A DNA stretch of 64,000 nucleotides, from NCBI GenBank assembly GCA_964490015.1, contig CAZBBA010000006.1, positions 29,619 to 93,618 of the forward strand. Direction: 5' to 3'. A program made the translations under genes and the position numbers. Below, piece after piece: positions 26,131-34,248 of this stretch. The DNA comes from Perlabentimonas sp964490015 (GTDB taxonomy: Bacteria; Bacteroidota; Bacteroidia; Bacteroidales; Tenuifilaceae). Under the pieces are notes generated by a model that ran no database searches, was not told where the DNA came from, and saw nothing but the letters and a program-made list of their open reading frames with translations. Every line of letters begins with the position of its first letter. The stretch's first letter is position 1.

Positions 26131-26871
26131 ATGACAAGCACTTCTGAAACCGGCCACGCCAGGGTTGTGGCCAACTTCGAGAAGCTCCTTGCCGTCGTTA
26201 CGGCCTTTGGAGCAGACTACTCACCTTCCCACAGCAGCATCCAGCTCGCTGCGCTCAACGCTCAGCTCACCGCAGCTCGGGCGGCCATCGCCGCCATGAA
26301 CGCATCCGAAGCCACTTTCAAGATCTCCCTTGGCGCTCGCGATGCCGCATTCAAACCCCTTAGCAAGCTCATCACCCGGGTTAGCAACGCCCTTAAGGCC
26401 TCTGGCGCAACCTCTCAGGTAAACCAGTCCGCCCTCACCATTGTCCGTAAGCTGCAGGGCCGCAGGGCCTCCCGCAAGCTCACCGACGAGGAGATCAAGG
26501 AGCTCGAGGCCCAGGGGCAAACCGTTACCCAGGCCTCATCATCCCAGATGAGCTTCGATAACCGGCTGGATAACTTCGATAAGCTTATCCAGCTCCTCAG
26601 CTCCGTTCCGGCCTACAGCCCCAACGAGGAGGAGATGAAAACAACCTCCCTCCAAGCGCTCTTCAACCAGCTCCAGGGCGCCAACACCGCGGTGATCAAT
26701 GCCAATATCTCTCTGGTGGCGGCTCGTACTACCCGCAACAACGTCCTCTACCAGCCCGGCTCCGGGGTGGTCGATACATCCATCGATGTGAAAACCTACG
26801 TCAAGTCCGTCTTCGGGCCTTCCAGCCCCCAGTACAAATCCATTAGCGGATTACGCTTCGCAAACCGCTAG
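26131..26871 (+). CDS. Uncharacterised protein of a Bacteroidota multi-copy family
   Basis: I start the gene at the ATG at 26131 (MTSTSETGHARVVANFEKL), right after the repeat. The 246-residue product is soluble and mostly helical, rich in Ala, Ser and Leu, with no signal peptide, Cys or obvious catalytic motif. Segments FKPLSKLITRVSNAL and VRKLQGRRASR recall a family I have seen often in this phylum next to tandem repeats, but no function is known to me. Codon use is strikingly GC-rich (CTC, GCC, AAG) compared with the genes around it. A 21-bp tandem array begins about 70 nt after the stop. Confidence 0.7.
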   Translation: MTSTSETGHARVVANFEKLLAVVTAFGADYSPSHSSIQLAALNAQLTAARAAIAAMNASEATFKISLGARDAAFKPLSKLITRVSNALKASGATSQVNQSALTIVRKLQGRRASRKLTDEEIKELEAQGQTVTQASSSQMSFDNRLDNFDKLIQLLSSVPAYSPNEEEMKTTSLQALFNQLQGANTAVINANISLVAARTTRNNVLYQPGSGVVDTSIDVKTYVKSVFGPSSPQYKSISGLRFANR

Positions 26872-26940
26872 CGGGTGGTAATCTCCCACCTTCCTCTTTG
26901 CCGATAAACCCTCGGCAAGGTCGTAACCAGTTCCTGTAAT

Positions 26941-27177
26941 GCTGCAACAAGCCTTGTAAAAGGTGTAACGCGCATTGTAATAGTTGAAACATCCTTTGGA
27001 AAAGTTGCAACGTGCTTTGGAATTGTTGCGACATGCGTTGTAAAAGTTGCAACGTGCTTTGGAAAAGTTGCGACACGTGTTGTAATTGTTGCAACGTGCT
27101 TTGGAAAAGTTGTAACGTGCTTTGGAAAAGTTGCGACATGCGTTGTAAAGGTTGAAACAAGCGTTGGAAAAGTTGCA
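26941..27177. repeat. 21-bp tandem repeat array (about 11 imperfect copies)
   Basis: Units follow the pattern GTTGCAACGTGCTTTGGAAAA with variants such as GTTGCGACATGCGTTGTAAAA and GTTGTAACGTGCTTTGGAAAA. Eleven units of exactly 21 bp fill 26941-27171 and a partial twelfth follows. The period is seven codons, so the minus strand gives a heptad LFQSTLQ-like frame with no sign of being a gene. From 27178 to 27474 I see no gene, only the leader of the next lipoprotein. Confidence 0.9.
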
Positions 27178-27474
27178 TCTACAACCAGTCTCAGGGTAAA
27201 AGCCCCTATTCCCAGTATATCAATACCCCGCTGGGAACAAAGGGATGTTTGTCCGGCTGCATCGCATCATCCAATGGCTATGTTAACCCTTCTCGTCAAG
27301 GCAAGTACCTCCCACATTGCCGCACAAGGCGTTCCTGCTGACTATAGTGGCCAGGTACTTGCTTTTTCTCCCCCGTAATGGCTTCGCCATAGAAAGAATT
27401 ATCGTAAATTTCACCCAAGCTTATATCCCTTTTGCCATTGAGATAAGCAACAACTACTCTACAAACAAGCGACC

Positions 27475-27999
27475 ATGAGTAAACATGCCATTATGATACT
27501 TCTGCTGATGCTAAGCTGCTGGGGCTGCTGGCAGGGGCAGCGCAGGGCCGAGGGGTCGGCAACCGACCTTAGCACAATTGAGCAGATGGGCTGGGTTATT
27601 GGCGAGTGGGAGAGCCAAGGCGGCAACACGCAGCTGCACGAGGTATGGATCAGGGTTAACGATACCCTTTACCTGGGCAAAAGCTTTATGATGGCGGGCC
27701 CCGATACGGTGTTTGCCGAGACTATCCGGCTGGAGCTGGTGAAAAACCAGCTACACTACACCCCCACGGTGCGCGATCAGAACATGGGGTTGCCCGTAAC
27801 CTTTACGCTCACCTCGGGCCAGGGCCCCGAGCTGGTGTTCGAGAACCCCAACCACGACTTCCCGCAGCGCATCGTGTACGCCAACCCCACCCCCGACTCG
27901 CTGCACGCCCGCATCGAGGGCCTCGACAACGGGAATTTCCGAAAGGTGGAGTTCCTTATGCGCCGAAGCGCCCCGCAGTCGAACAATCAGCTCCGCTGA
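27475..27999 (+). CDS. Lipoprotein with DUF6265-like domain
   Basis: A hydrophobic signal (residues 5-14) ends in MLSC, a good lipobox with Cys15. The mature part contains MGWVIGEWES, HEVWIRVNDTLYLGKSFM, PVTFTL, LVFENPNHDFPQRIVYANPTPDSLHARIEG (split: ENPNHDFPQRI) and FRKVEFLMRR, a lipocalin-like beta pattern that I associate with DUF6265. It is probably anchored in the outer membrane. Like the other two genes of this zone it is GC-rich, monocistronic and set between repeats. Confidence 0.7.
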   Translation: MSKHAIMILLLMLSCWGCWQGQRRAEGSATDLSTIEQMGWVIGEWESQGGNTQLHEVWIRVNDTLYLGKSFMMAGPDTVFAETIRLELVKNQLHYTPTVRDQNMGLPVTFTLTSGQGPELVFENPNHDFPQRIVYANPTPDSLHARIEGLDNGNFRKVEFLMRRSAPQSNNQLR

Positions 28000-28028
28000 G
28001 CACACAAAAAAACCATATCACACTAGTT

Positions 28029-28980
28029 GCCTCCATATTATTTGCGTCCATTATCATTTCGTTATTAAATTCGTGTCCCAAAGGGTCACCCCAACCGATA
28101 TATTGTCCCTCCGGGACAAAAGATGCTGCTGAATTATCTTACTACCGATATATTGCCCCTACGGGGCAAGGACAAGTAATCTATTTCTCATATAGTCGCG
28201 TAGGGCTGCCTGCTGAGGGAGGGGGTAAATACCACAACCCCATTTCCCATAGCCCCGTAGGGGCTGAATATCGGTAGAAGAGTAGATGAAAATCAATCAA
28301 TCCGTGCCGTTAGGTACGGTACCCATTTGGTTTCAATAATCCATTATTTGTGTCCATCTTATTGTTAAGATATTCGTGTCCATTTGTGGCTAAGCATTAT
28401 ACCCGCCTAGAAACAGGCATCAATTAACTCAGCTCTTAGCGACAACCAAGCACAATTACAATTAATCGTGTCCCAAAGGGAACCCCAACCGATATATTGT
28501 CCCTGCTTGCAGTAGGCAGGCCTAGCGGCACAGCCCCCGCTTACACTTCGATATTCGTTATTCGTTATTCGATATTCGATATTCCGCTCTTCACCCCATG
28601 CTCTTGGCTCTTAGCTCTTAGCGTTTGGCTCATCGCCTCGTCTCTTCGGTCTTCGGTCTTCCAACTTCAAAATTCGATGTTCGATGTTCGATATTCAACA
28701 TTCAACATTCTCCCCGCTCTTGCATTCCCCTCTCCACTCCTCATATTTTCCTATCGGGACAAAAAATGTTTCTCAATTAACTTTCTACCCTACCACAAAC
28801 AAACCGTGCCGTAGGCTTGCCTGCCAATCTTTAATCGATGGGGCGCAAAGGGCAGGTACGGAATTCATTAGTTTAGAGTTTTATAGTTAATCCATTATTT
28901 GTGTCCATCATATTTTAATATATTCGTGTCCATTTGTGGTTAAGTATTTTACCCCATACAGAAGGTATTCATTCTAAAAG
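28029..28980 (+). repeat. Second copy of the composite repeat zone, including direct repeat copy B (28313-28677)
   Basis: The same word order as at 25356-25975 recurs here, starting with ATTATTTGCGTCCATTATC and containing CCGATATATTGCCCC, GCCCCGTAGGGGCTGAATAT and the TTCGATATTCG words. A further partial unit at 28786-28940 repeats GTGCCGTAGGCTTGCC and GGGGCGCAAAGGGCAGGTAC. A 105-codon frame at 28497-28814 is repeat sequence and not a gene. Nothing else is seen. Confidence 0.8.
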
Positions 28981-28988
28981 ATAATATT

Positions 28989-29663
28989 ATGGGCTACCAT
29001 ATCGATCTGGAACAGATTTCGCTCGAGGAGTACCAGCAAAAGCTGGTAAGAGCCTACCTACCCCCCAGCAGGATGATGCTTAAGGAGCGGCTCGATGAGC
29101 GTTTTGGACACTTCAAATCCATGGGAATTAGGAACGTGAAGGAGCTGCTACAGCTGCTTAAGAAAAAGGAGAAACTAGCGGAGTTTTCAGCGGTTGCGTG
29201 CCTTGCCGGCGATTACCTAACCATCCTGCTCCGGGAGCTAAACAGCATGCTGCCCAAGCCCAATAGCATTGCCGATTTCGCCGGAATAGCAACGCATACG
29301 GTGGATAAGTTGGCCGAGGTCGGCATTAAGAACACCGAAAAGCTGTACTCCAGGGCTCTCACCCACGCGCAGCGCAAAGCGCTGTCGGAATTATCGGGAG
29401 TAAGCATTGGTGAGATACTGGAGCTAACCAAGCTGGCCGATCTATCGCGCGTAAAGTGGGTTGGGGTAACCTTTGCCCGTATGCTGTACGATTTGGGAAT
29501 CGATACGGTTGAAAAGGCCACCCAGGCCGATCCCGTTGAGCTACATGCCCAAATAAACCAGCTGAACAGGGAGAAGAACATTTATAAGGGAACCATTGGC
29601 CTAAACGATATTAGGATTTTTGTGGATATGGCTAAGGAGCTCCCGCTGGAGATTGAGTACTGA
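28989..29663 (+). CDS. DUF4332-type helix-hairpin-helix protein
   Basis: The 224-residue protein has repeated helix-hairpin-helix-like units: FKSMGIRNVKELLQLLK, FAGIATHTVDKLAEVGIKNTEKLYSRA (split: THTVDKLAEVGIKNTEKL), LSGVSIGEILELTKLADLSRVKWVGVTFARML (split: KLADLSRVKWVGVTFARM) and LYDLGIDTVEKATQADP. This is the DUF4332 arrangement, related to DNA-binding HhH domains of nucleases and polymerases. The role is unknown; DNA or nucleic-acid binding is an inference from the fold. It is bounded by repeats on both sides. Confidence 0.75.
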   Translation: MGYHIDLEQISLEEYQQKLVRAYLPPSRMMLKERLDERFGHFKSMGIRNVKELLQLLKKKEKLAEFSAVACLAGDYLTILLRELNSMLPKPNSIADFAGIATHTVDKLAEVGIKNTEKLYSRALTHAQRKALSELSGVSIGEILELTKLADLSRVKWVGVTFARMLYDLGIDTVEKATQADPVELHAQINQLNREKNIYKGTIGLNDIRIFVDMAKELPLEIEY

Positions 29664-30043
29664 TAATATGGCTATTCCCCGATTAATTTGGTGTATAAAC
29701 ATCATTTATGCCCAACAAATATTTTGTTGTTCCAGGCAGCAGGCAGGGGCTGAATATCGGAAGAAAATTAGATGAAAATTAATCATCCCGTGCCGTAGGC
29801 TTGCCTGGCAACCTTTAATCGATGGGGCGCAAAGGGCAGGTACGGAATTCATTAGTTTAGAGTTTTATAGTTAATCCATTATTTGTGTCCATCATCCTTT
29901 CTTTAAGTAATTCGTGTCCATTTGTGGATATGGAATAGGGTGTTAGGAAATTGGCAGGGGCTGCATATCGGTAGAGGTTCAACTCAGGTGCAACCTAAGC
30001 CGAACGGAGGATTGAAGTGAAAAACATAAAAGTTTTAAAACTG
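29664..30043. repeat. Third partial copy of the composite repeats
   Basis: Between the HhH gene and rluF the sequence GTGCCGTAGGCTTGCC, GGGGCGCAAAGGGCAGGTAC, GAATTCATTAGTTTAGAG and CATTTGTGGATATGG reappear (29788-29935), as in 28800-28940. At 29970-30010 is a 41-bp word that is repeated at 31594-31634. There is no gene. Confidence 0.7.
29970..30010 (+). repeat. 41-bp boundary repeat, copy 1
   Basis: It contains GGTTCAACTCAGGTG and AACCTAAGCCGAACGGAGG. It matches 31594-31634 at 38 of 41 positions, and AACCTAAACCGAACGGGG at 33858-33876 is a shorter relative at an Rhs-module junction. Confidence 0.8.
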
Positions 30044-30072
30044 AAAAGGGGCTTAATGCCCCTCTATTTTTT
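30044..30072 (-). terminator. Terminator after rluF (possibly bidirectional)
   Basis: AAAAGGGGC, loop TTAAT, GCCCC, then TCTATTTTTTTTT. On the minus strand the hairpin follows the rluF stop at once and is trailed by TTTT; on the plus strand it is trailed by a longer T tract. Confidence 0.75.
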
Positions 30073-31008
30073 TTTATCACTATTCCCCCATTTCCTTTTG
30101 GGGGCATTACCCCTTTTGTTAAAATCCGGCTTACCTTTTTGCTCCGTAAACCTTTTTCTTTTATCATTCTTTTCGTCTATCCCCCCAGATTTTCTGCTGC
30201 CAAAACGTTTTTCTTTGGTTGTCTCTTTAAAGCTTTCGCCTTTCTTGAAAACTCTTTTACTTGTACTTTTGGCAACTTTACCTGTACTTTGCTCCGATCT
30301 CGATTTTTCAACCTGTTTTAAAATGGATGAAACTTCCTCGTCGTCCAACTCACGCCAATCTCCCAAAGGCAGTCCTTTCAACGAGATGTTCATGACTCGG
30401 ATACGTTCAAGTTTTACCACCTCATATTTGAAGTGTTCGCACATTCGGCGAATCTGTCTATTCATACCTTGGGTCAAAACAACCCTGAAAATAAACGGCG
30501 ACTCCTTAAAAACTTTACACTTTTTTGTTAGCTGTCCAAGTATTGGAACACCATTGGCCATTCCATCAATAAAACCATCGGTAATGGGTTTATTTACGGT
30601 TACAATATACTCCTTCTCATGCTTATTTCCAGCTCTTAGTATTTTGTTTACTATATCACCATTGTTGGTTAGAAGAATAAGTCCCTGAGAATCTTTATCG
30701 AGCCGTCCTATGGGGAATATTCGCTGGCTATGGTTAACAAAATCGATAATATTACCTTTAACTGTTGCCTCCGTTGTTGATGTTATCCCCACAGGCTTAT
30801 TAAGGGCAATAATTAGAAAATCGTTTTTAGGTATTTGATCTAACTTTTGCCCATTTACCATTACCTTATCGCCGGGGCCAACCTGATCGCCAAGTTTTGC
30901 AGGCTTGCCATTAACCACCACGCATCCCCTTTCGATAAATTTATCGGCTTCGCGTCTTGAGCAAGCAATTGATTCACTTATGTACTTATTTAGGCGGATT
31001 GTAAACAT
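30064..31008 (-). CDS. rluF: 23S rRNA pseudouridine synthase, RluF-type, with basic C-terminal tail
   Basis: It isomerises a uridine in 23S rRNA (position 2604 in the RluF subfamily). An S4 RNA-binding domain (about residues 3-50, LNKYISESIACSRREADKFI) precedes the RsuA/RluB/E/F catalytic domain with GRLDKDSQGLILLTN (catalytic Asp near 103) and MNRQIRRMCEHF. RluF-type assignment rests on the SRREAD and NRQIRRM segments and is less sure than the superfamily. The last ~90 residues are a low-complexity Lys/Arg/Ser/Gly tail common on RNA-modifying enzymes of this phylum. A terminator follows directly. Confidence 0.85.
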   Translation of the reverse strand: MFTIRLNKYISESIACSRREADKFIERGCVVVNGKPAKLGDQVGPGDKVMVNGQKLDQIPKNDFLIIALNKPVGITSTTEATVKGNIIDFVNHSQRIFPIGRLDKDSQGLILLTNNGDIVNKILRAGNKHEKEYIVTVNKPITDGFIDGMANGVPILGQLTKKCKVFKESPFIFRVVLTQGMNRQIRRMCEHFKYEVVKLERIRVMNISLKGLPLGDWRELDDEEVSSILKQVEKSRSEQSTGKVAKSTSKRVFKKGESFKETTKEKRFGSRKSGGIDEKNDKRKRFTEQKGKPDFNKRGNAPKRKWGNSDKKK

Positions 31009-31371
31009 TTTAAAATATATGAATTAGTTTCTGGCAATGTATAGAGATAAAAACCTCCCCAAAAACACTTGATGAGGTTGAAAAGTGGAGCAGAAGGGGT
31101 TCTAACCCTATCCTCTTAAGACATTCTCAATAAACAATAACCATTAGGTAACCGAATAGGTCACTATTAAAAAGATTTTTCTGCTTATACGATGCAATGT
31201 TAACAAATAATATTCAATTTGTAATTTCCCATGTTACCCAAGTGTCTATACTCGTTAATTTTGCTTTACTACAACTGGGTAGGTTCATTTTTTAATCATC
31301 CTTACCCAAGCCACCCGAAGGGTATAGACCAAATTATGAAAAACGAAACACACCGATCTCGATAGAGTTAC
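31009..31371. other. Gene-free stretch upstream of rluF
   Basis: AT-rich sequence with the rluF leader on the minus strand. I see no gene or clear repeat until the gene remnant at 31372. Confidence 0.5.
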
Positions 31372-31510
31372 CAACGACCCGCTGATTCATGGCTTTAAGG
31401 GTGTCGACCCCGAGCAGTTTGACATAATTAAGGTAAAACTTACTGGGGTTAAACCGAATATTATTACTGAGTTTACCACCGAAAAGGGAGTTCTAGTCGA
31501 CTCAAAATAA
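31372..31510 (+). pseudogene. Remnant of a paralogue of the Ig-like lipoprotein gene at 44.9 kb
   Basis: The plus strand encodes VTNDPLIHGFKGVDPEQF, DIIKVKLTGVKPNIITEF and TTEKGVLVDSK before a TAA. This aligns almost residue for residue with VTNDTLIHNFKGADPEQF, GIIKVNLTGVRPNIIAEL and TTEKGAVVDSK in the protein encoded at 44869-46725 (DNA 46256-46400). Only about 45 codons survive, with no start and no upstream domain. It is a decayed partial duplication, probably carried here by recombination. Confidence 0.85.
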
Positions 31511-31511
31511 A

Positions 31512-31544
31512 AAAGCACTCACGAAGTGTTCGTAAGTGCTTTAT
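31512..31544 (-). terminator. Hairpin homologous to the tRNA terminator
   Basis: AAAGCACTCACGAA, loop GTG, then TTCGTAAGTGCTTT forms a stem with one mismatch. On the minus strand it is followed by TTTTTTATTTT. By position relative to the GGGCCCAG element it corresponds to the terminator next to the tRNA at 37.8 kb, in a decayed copy. Confidence 0.55.
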
Positions 31545-31550
31545 TTATCT

Positions 31551-31592
31551 GTGGGCCCAGCCTCGTCTCGTCACTTTCTTACGAGACGACCT
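31551..31592 (-). repeat. tRNA-3'-half-like element, copy 1 (distal flank of the Rhs array)
   Basis: GTGGGCCCAGC, then CTCGTCTCGTC, TTTCTTACGAGACGACC. The GGGCCCAG and GACC ends match the 3' end of the tRNA gene at 37808-37881; the T-arm is replaced by a GTCTCGT/ACGAGAC hairpin. Two more copies lie at 37600-37654 and 37706-37761. Confidence 0.75.
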
Positions 31593-31593
31593 C

Positions 31594-31634
31594 GGTAGAA
31601 GTTCAACTTAGGTGTAACCTAAGCCGAACGGAGG
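31594..31634 (+). repeat. 41-bp boundary repeat, copy 2
   Basis: It matches 29970-30010 with three differences. Its right part supplies the last codons and the stop of the adjacent Rhs-CT frame, so that frame was probably cut off by it. Confidence 0.8.
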
Positions 31635-32248
31635 GGCAATCCTATATTTCTCATTGCAGACTGCTGTAATTTCAGTTCTATTGCAGATCGAGTTATGTCA
31701 ATTAAAGAGTTCACAGATGCTGCAAAAAGACTAGTTTGCTTATCAATAAACATATCTAAGTTTGGGTGATTTTTCATATTATGAGGTAAAGTGCGATACC
31801 TATTATGCACTGCTGAATACTTTGCTTGTCCAATAAAATGACCACCAATACCAAATGTTAATGAAGTTATTGAGGCATTTGTAAAGGCCTGAGCCCACGA
31901 TACACTTCCCTTGTAACCTGAATGTACATCAATACTCTGGTCAATTACACTTCCTGTACCAGCAATTGCACCTGCAATAATTGAGTTACCAATTAGTTTG
32001 GTGCTAACACCTGCTATTGTTCCAGTGGCACGTGCTCCAAATGCGCTCATAGGTGCACCCGGAAGAGCGGCAATAGCAACTCCAGTGAGAGCTCCCAATC
32101 CAATTTTACCAGCAGTGCGCCAAGAAAAATCTAGTTCACCATTCATATATAAGTTAATTGCAGCAAGCCCACCACCAATAACGCCTCCAGCAACAATATG
32201 CCAAAACCTCCCATCCGGGTCCACGCCGCTCACGGGGTTGTTGCCCAT
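31619..32248 (-). CDS. Orphan Rhs C-terminal fragment, module 4
   Basis: The first in-frame ATG (32248) lies inside the Rhs-core remnant MGNNPVSGVDPDGR; the homologous frame stays open up to 32368, where a TAG cuts it (…FD*FIEHDEETGYHHFEARQ in outline). After DPDGR come about 195 residues rich in Gly and Ala with several hydrophobic stretches (IVAGGVIGGGLAAINLYM, IGLGALTGVAIAALPGAP, NSIIAGAIAGTGSVID), typical of the linker region ahead of a toxin domain. The end, GLPLRSA, is encoded by a dispersed 41-bp repeat, so the toxin domain itself is probably missing. No immunity gene follows. Likely inactive. Confidence 0.65.
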   Translation of the reverse strand: MGNNPVSGVDPDGRFWHIVAGGVIGGGLAAINLYMNGELDFSWRTAGKIGLGALTGVAIAALPGAPMSAFGARATGTIAGVSTKLIGNSIIAGAIAGTGSVIDQSIDVHSGYKGSVSWAQAFTNASITSLTFGIGGHFIGQAKYSAVHNRYRTLPHNMKNHPNLDMFIDKQTSLFAASVNSLIDITRSAIELKLQQSAMRNIGLPLRSA

Positions 32249-32578
32249 GCCCAGGTAGGGGCTGTGGAACTGGCGGGCGGGGTCGGGCGCGAGCCAGCGG
32301 GCCAGGCGGGCATCCCACTGGCGGGCCTCGAAGTGGTGGTAGCCAGTTTCCTCGTCGTGCTCGATAAACTAATCAAAGAACAATTATGCTAAGATAGTGG
32401 AAAAAAACTTGCGCAGGCAGAGCCAGCTAAAAATTGAACAACGGCGGTACTTCCGATAGCCATCGGAACGCTGTAGAATGAGGAAAGTGCTGAATATCTA
32501 ACACATTAAACCCCTTCAGAACTTGATCAGCCTACCTACCAACTTTTCTTCATCTATATAATTTAGGCTTACCAAAGG
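32249..32578. other. Rhs-core remnant and inter-module spacer
   Basis: Up to 32368 this is the 5' part of the module 4 Rhs remnant on the minus strand. From 32369 to 32578 it is spacer with the AAGATAGTGGAAAAAA-like word and a GGCGGTACTTCCGATAGCC dyad also found upstream of modules 1 and 2. I see no gene in it. Confidence 0.6.
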
Positions 32579-33187
32579 TTAATCTTTGTTTAAGTTATAT
32601 TGAAAATTACGTAAGCTAACCATATCTTTTAAAATTATTTTTTCATAAGAGGACCTTTGGTCGTACTTAATTATTAAATCGTTACCATTTGCTTCTAATT
32701 CAGAGAAATCATATTTAATTGATATTTTAAAACTATTCAGGTTAACTGAGTCATTGAAAACAATAGCAATAGTTTTATAAAACATTTTGATAATGCCAAA
32801 TTCTTTTTTTGCAAGCAGTATTATAATAAAACCTTTAGCTAAATAATAATTAAGATTTAATTCTTTTTTTCCAACCTGAATGTCTACTGTTCCACCCCTT
32901 AATGGAGTAGAAGTTTTAATACTCTTATGGTAAATAATTGATTTCACCTGCCCTTGCTCAAAATATAAATTTTCTTTAATAAATACTTTTTTATTTGAAA
33001 TGAACTTTTTATAACTGAAAAAACTAATAGTATATAATCCAAAAAAACAAATTATCCCAAATAGAAAGAAAACCCAGGATACAAAAAAGGTAATAAGGAA
33101 AAACCCTAACCAGTAAGGCATTGCCACTTTATCACTAAATATGAAACATAAAAAATCTTTCATTCTACTACGATCATTAAAGTGCAA
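32579..33187 (-). CDS. Putative membrane immunity protein of module 3
   Basis: The 202-residue AT-rich gene encodes two adjacent TM helices at about residues 23-55 (YWLGFFLITFFVSWVFFLFG and IICFFGLYTISFF) and a cytoplasmic beta-rich domain (about 65-200). A likelier start may be Met9. It begins 4 nt after the stop of the module 3 Rhs-CT gene, the place of an immunity gene. I do not recognise the family; immunity is inferred from position only. Confidence 0.5.
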   Translation of the reverse strand: MHFNDRSRMKDFLCFIFSDKVAMPYWLGFFLITFFVSWVFFLFGIICFFGLYTISFFSYKKFISNKKVFIKENLYFEQGQVKSIIYHKSIKTSTPLRGGTVDIQVGKKELNLNYYLAKGFIIILLAKKEFGIIKMFYKTIAIVFNDSVNLNSFKISIKYDFSELEANGNDLIIKYDQRSSYEKIILKDMVSLRNFQYNLNKD

Positions 33188-33191
33188 TATT

Positions 33192-33791
33192 TTAATGAAT
33201 TAGATGGTATTTTCGATACAAATTAATTCTTCTCTGGGCTAGTACTTCCCTTCTAGATTCGATCATTTTTTCTGTGTCATTTAAGGGTTGTAATGTAACA
33301 GGTATCATAGTTGGAATAGGTATTTTCATATCTCCCTTTTCAACTATTGTTAATGGGTTCGTCATATTTGCAAGAAGAATAATCACCCCTATAGGGAATG
33401 AATCGTCAGCAACTGGGCTTACATATGGTCCTCCTGGGATATTCAATTTCTTTTTATGCAGACTTTCAAATTCCCTTTGTAAATTTTTATTTGCCAAATT
33501 TACATACTTATTAGTTCTAGCATCAACTACATATTTTCTATCGGGGCCATTGTCAATAACTAATGGCATACCTTCTTTCCACTCTTTTCCAACAATTCTA
33601 TTTCCATAACAATAAACATCTTCAATGGCTGTCGGGAACTGATCTTTTATCACATTTAAAGCCCATTGTCTTGAAAAGAGGGCTTTCAAATTATCTTTAA
33701 AACCAATGAATTCTTTAGCTTCTCCTGTTTCTTTATTGACATACACCCACCTCCCATCCGGATCCACGCCGCTCACGGGGTTGTTGCCCAT
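33192..33791 (-). CDS. Orphan Rhs C-terminal fragment, module 3
   Basis: The Rhs remnant here is shortest: the frame opens at 33860 after a TAG, reads CLARWLAPDPARQFHSPYLG and reaches MGNNPVSGVDPDGR, the ATG I report. The variable region is about 185 residues (WVYVNKETGEAKEFIGF, ALNVIKDQFPTAIEDVYCYG, YVVDARTNKYVNLANKNLQ, MIESRREVLAQRRINLYRKY). It ends in a basic helix-like tail KYHLIH. I do not recognise the toxin fold. The 5' junction carries AACCTAAACCGAACGGGG, a relative of the 41-bp boundary repeat. Confidence 0.65.
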   Translation of the reverse strand: MGNNPVSGVDPDGRWVYVNKETGEAKEFIGFKDNLKALFSRQWALNVIKDQFPTAIEDVYCYGNRIVGKEWKEGMPLVIDNGPDRKYVVDARTNKYVNLANKNLQREFESLHKKKLNIPGGPYVSPVADDSFPIGVIILLANMTNPLTIVEKGDMKIPIPTMIPVTLQPLNDTEKMIESRREVLAQRRINLYRKYHLIH

Positions 33792-33885
33792 GCCCAGGTA
33801 GGGGCTATGGAACTGGCGGGCGGGGTCGGGCGCGAGCCAGCGGGCTAGGCAGGGGTAAACCTAAACCGAACGGGGTTTTTGTTAA

Positions 33886-34236
33886 TCATTTAAGCAACAT
33901 TACTATTAAATCCTGTATACTACCAATTGAAGGCTTTAATTGGATTATCTTCTCCCTTAGGTATAATAATAATTCTGTATCATCAATCTCTAGAGTTATC
34001 AAAGCCTTATCAACATTTAGCAAATAATACTCTTCCATCTTATGCCATACCTCATAATTAGGTTTCATAGAAAAAACATTGCCTGGGAAATGTTCAATTC
34101 CACTTTCAAGATTCTCGTATACCGAATCATAAAACGAATTGTCATTTAATTCAGAGGGCCAAATGTCATAAAACTCTTTTAAATCAAGTTTGCCTTCTAT
34201 AGCCTTTTCTAATATCGCTAATGCTTTTTTTCTCAT
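33886..34236 (-). CDS. Putative immunity protein next to a toxin remnant
   Basis: A 116-residue acidic protein without TM segments, helical in appearance (RKKALAILEKAIEGKLDLKEFYDIW, split: AILEKAIEGKLDLKEFYDIW; LLLYLREKIIQLKPSIGSIQ). It starts 12 nt after the stop of a surviving toxin tail encoded at 34249-34386. Size, charge and place fit a cytoplasmic immunity protein that outlived its toxin. The family is not recognised. Confidence 0.55.
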   Translation of the reverse strand: MRKKALAILEKAIEGKLDLKEFYDIWPSELNDNSFYDSVYENLESGIEHFPGNVFSMKPNYEVWHKMEEYYLLNVDKALITLEIDDTELLLYLREKIIQLKPSIGSIQDLIVMLLK

Positions 34237-34248
34237 ATATCACTTCTT

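Noticed and set aside
26843..27178. Minus-strand frame with LFQSTLQ heptads that resembles a coiled coil
   Set aside because: It is the by-product of a 21-bp tandem repeat; there is no start context, and the end runs into the opposite-strand gene.
28497..28814. 105-codon frame with a hydrophobic-looking start
   Set aside because: It is the second copy of the repeat of 25765-26080, with no independent coding signal.
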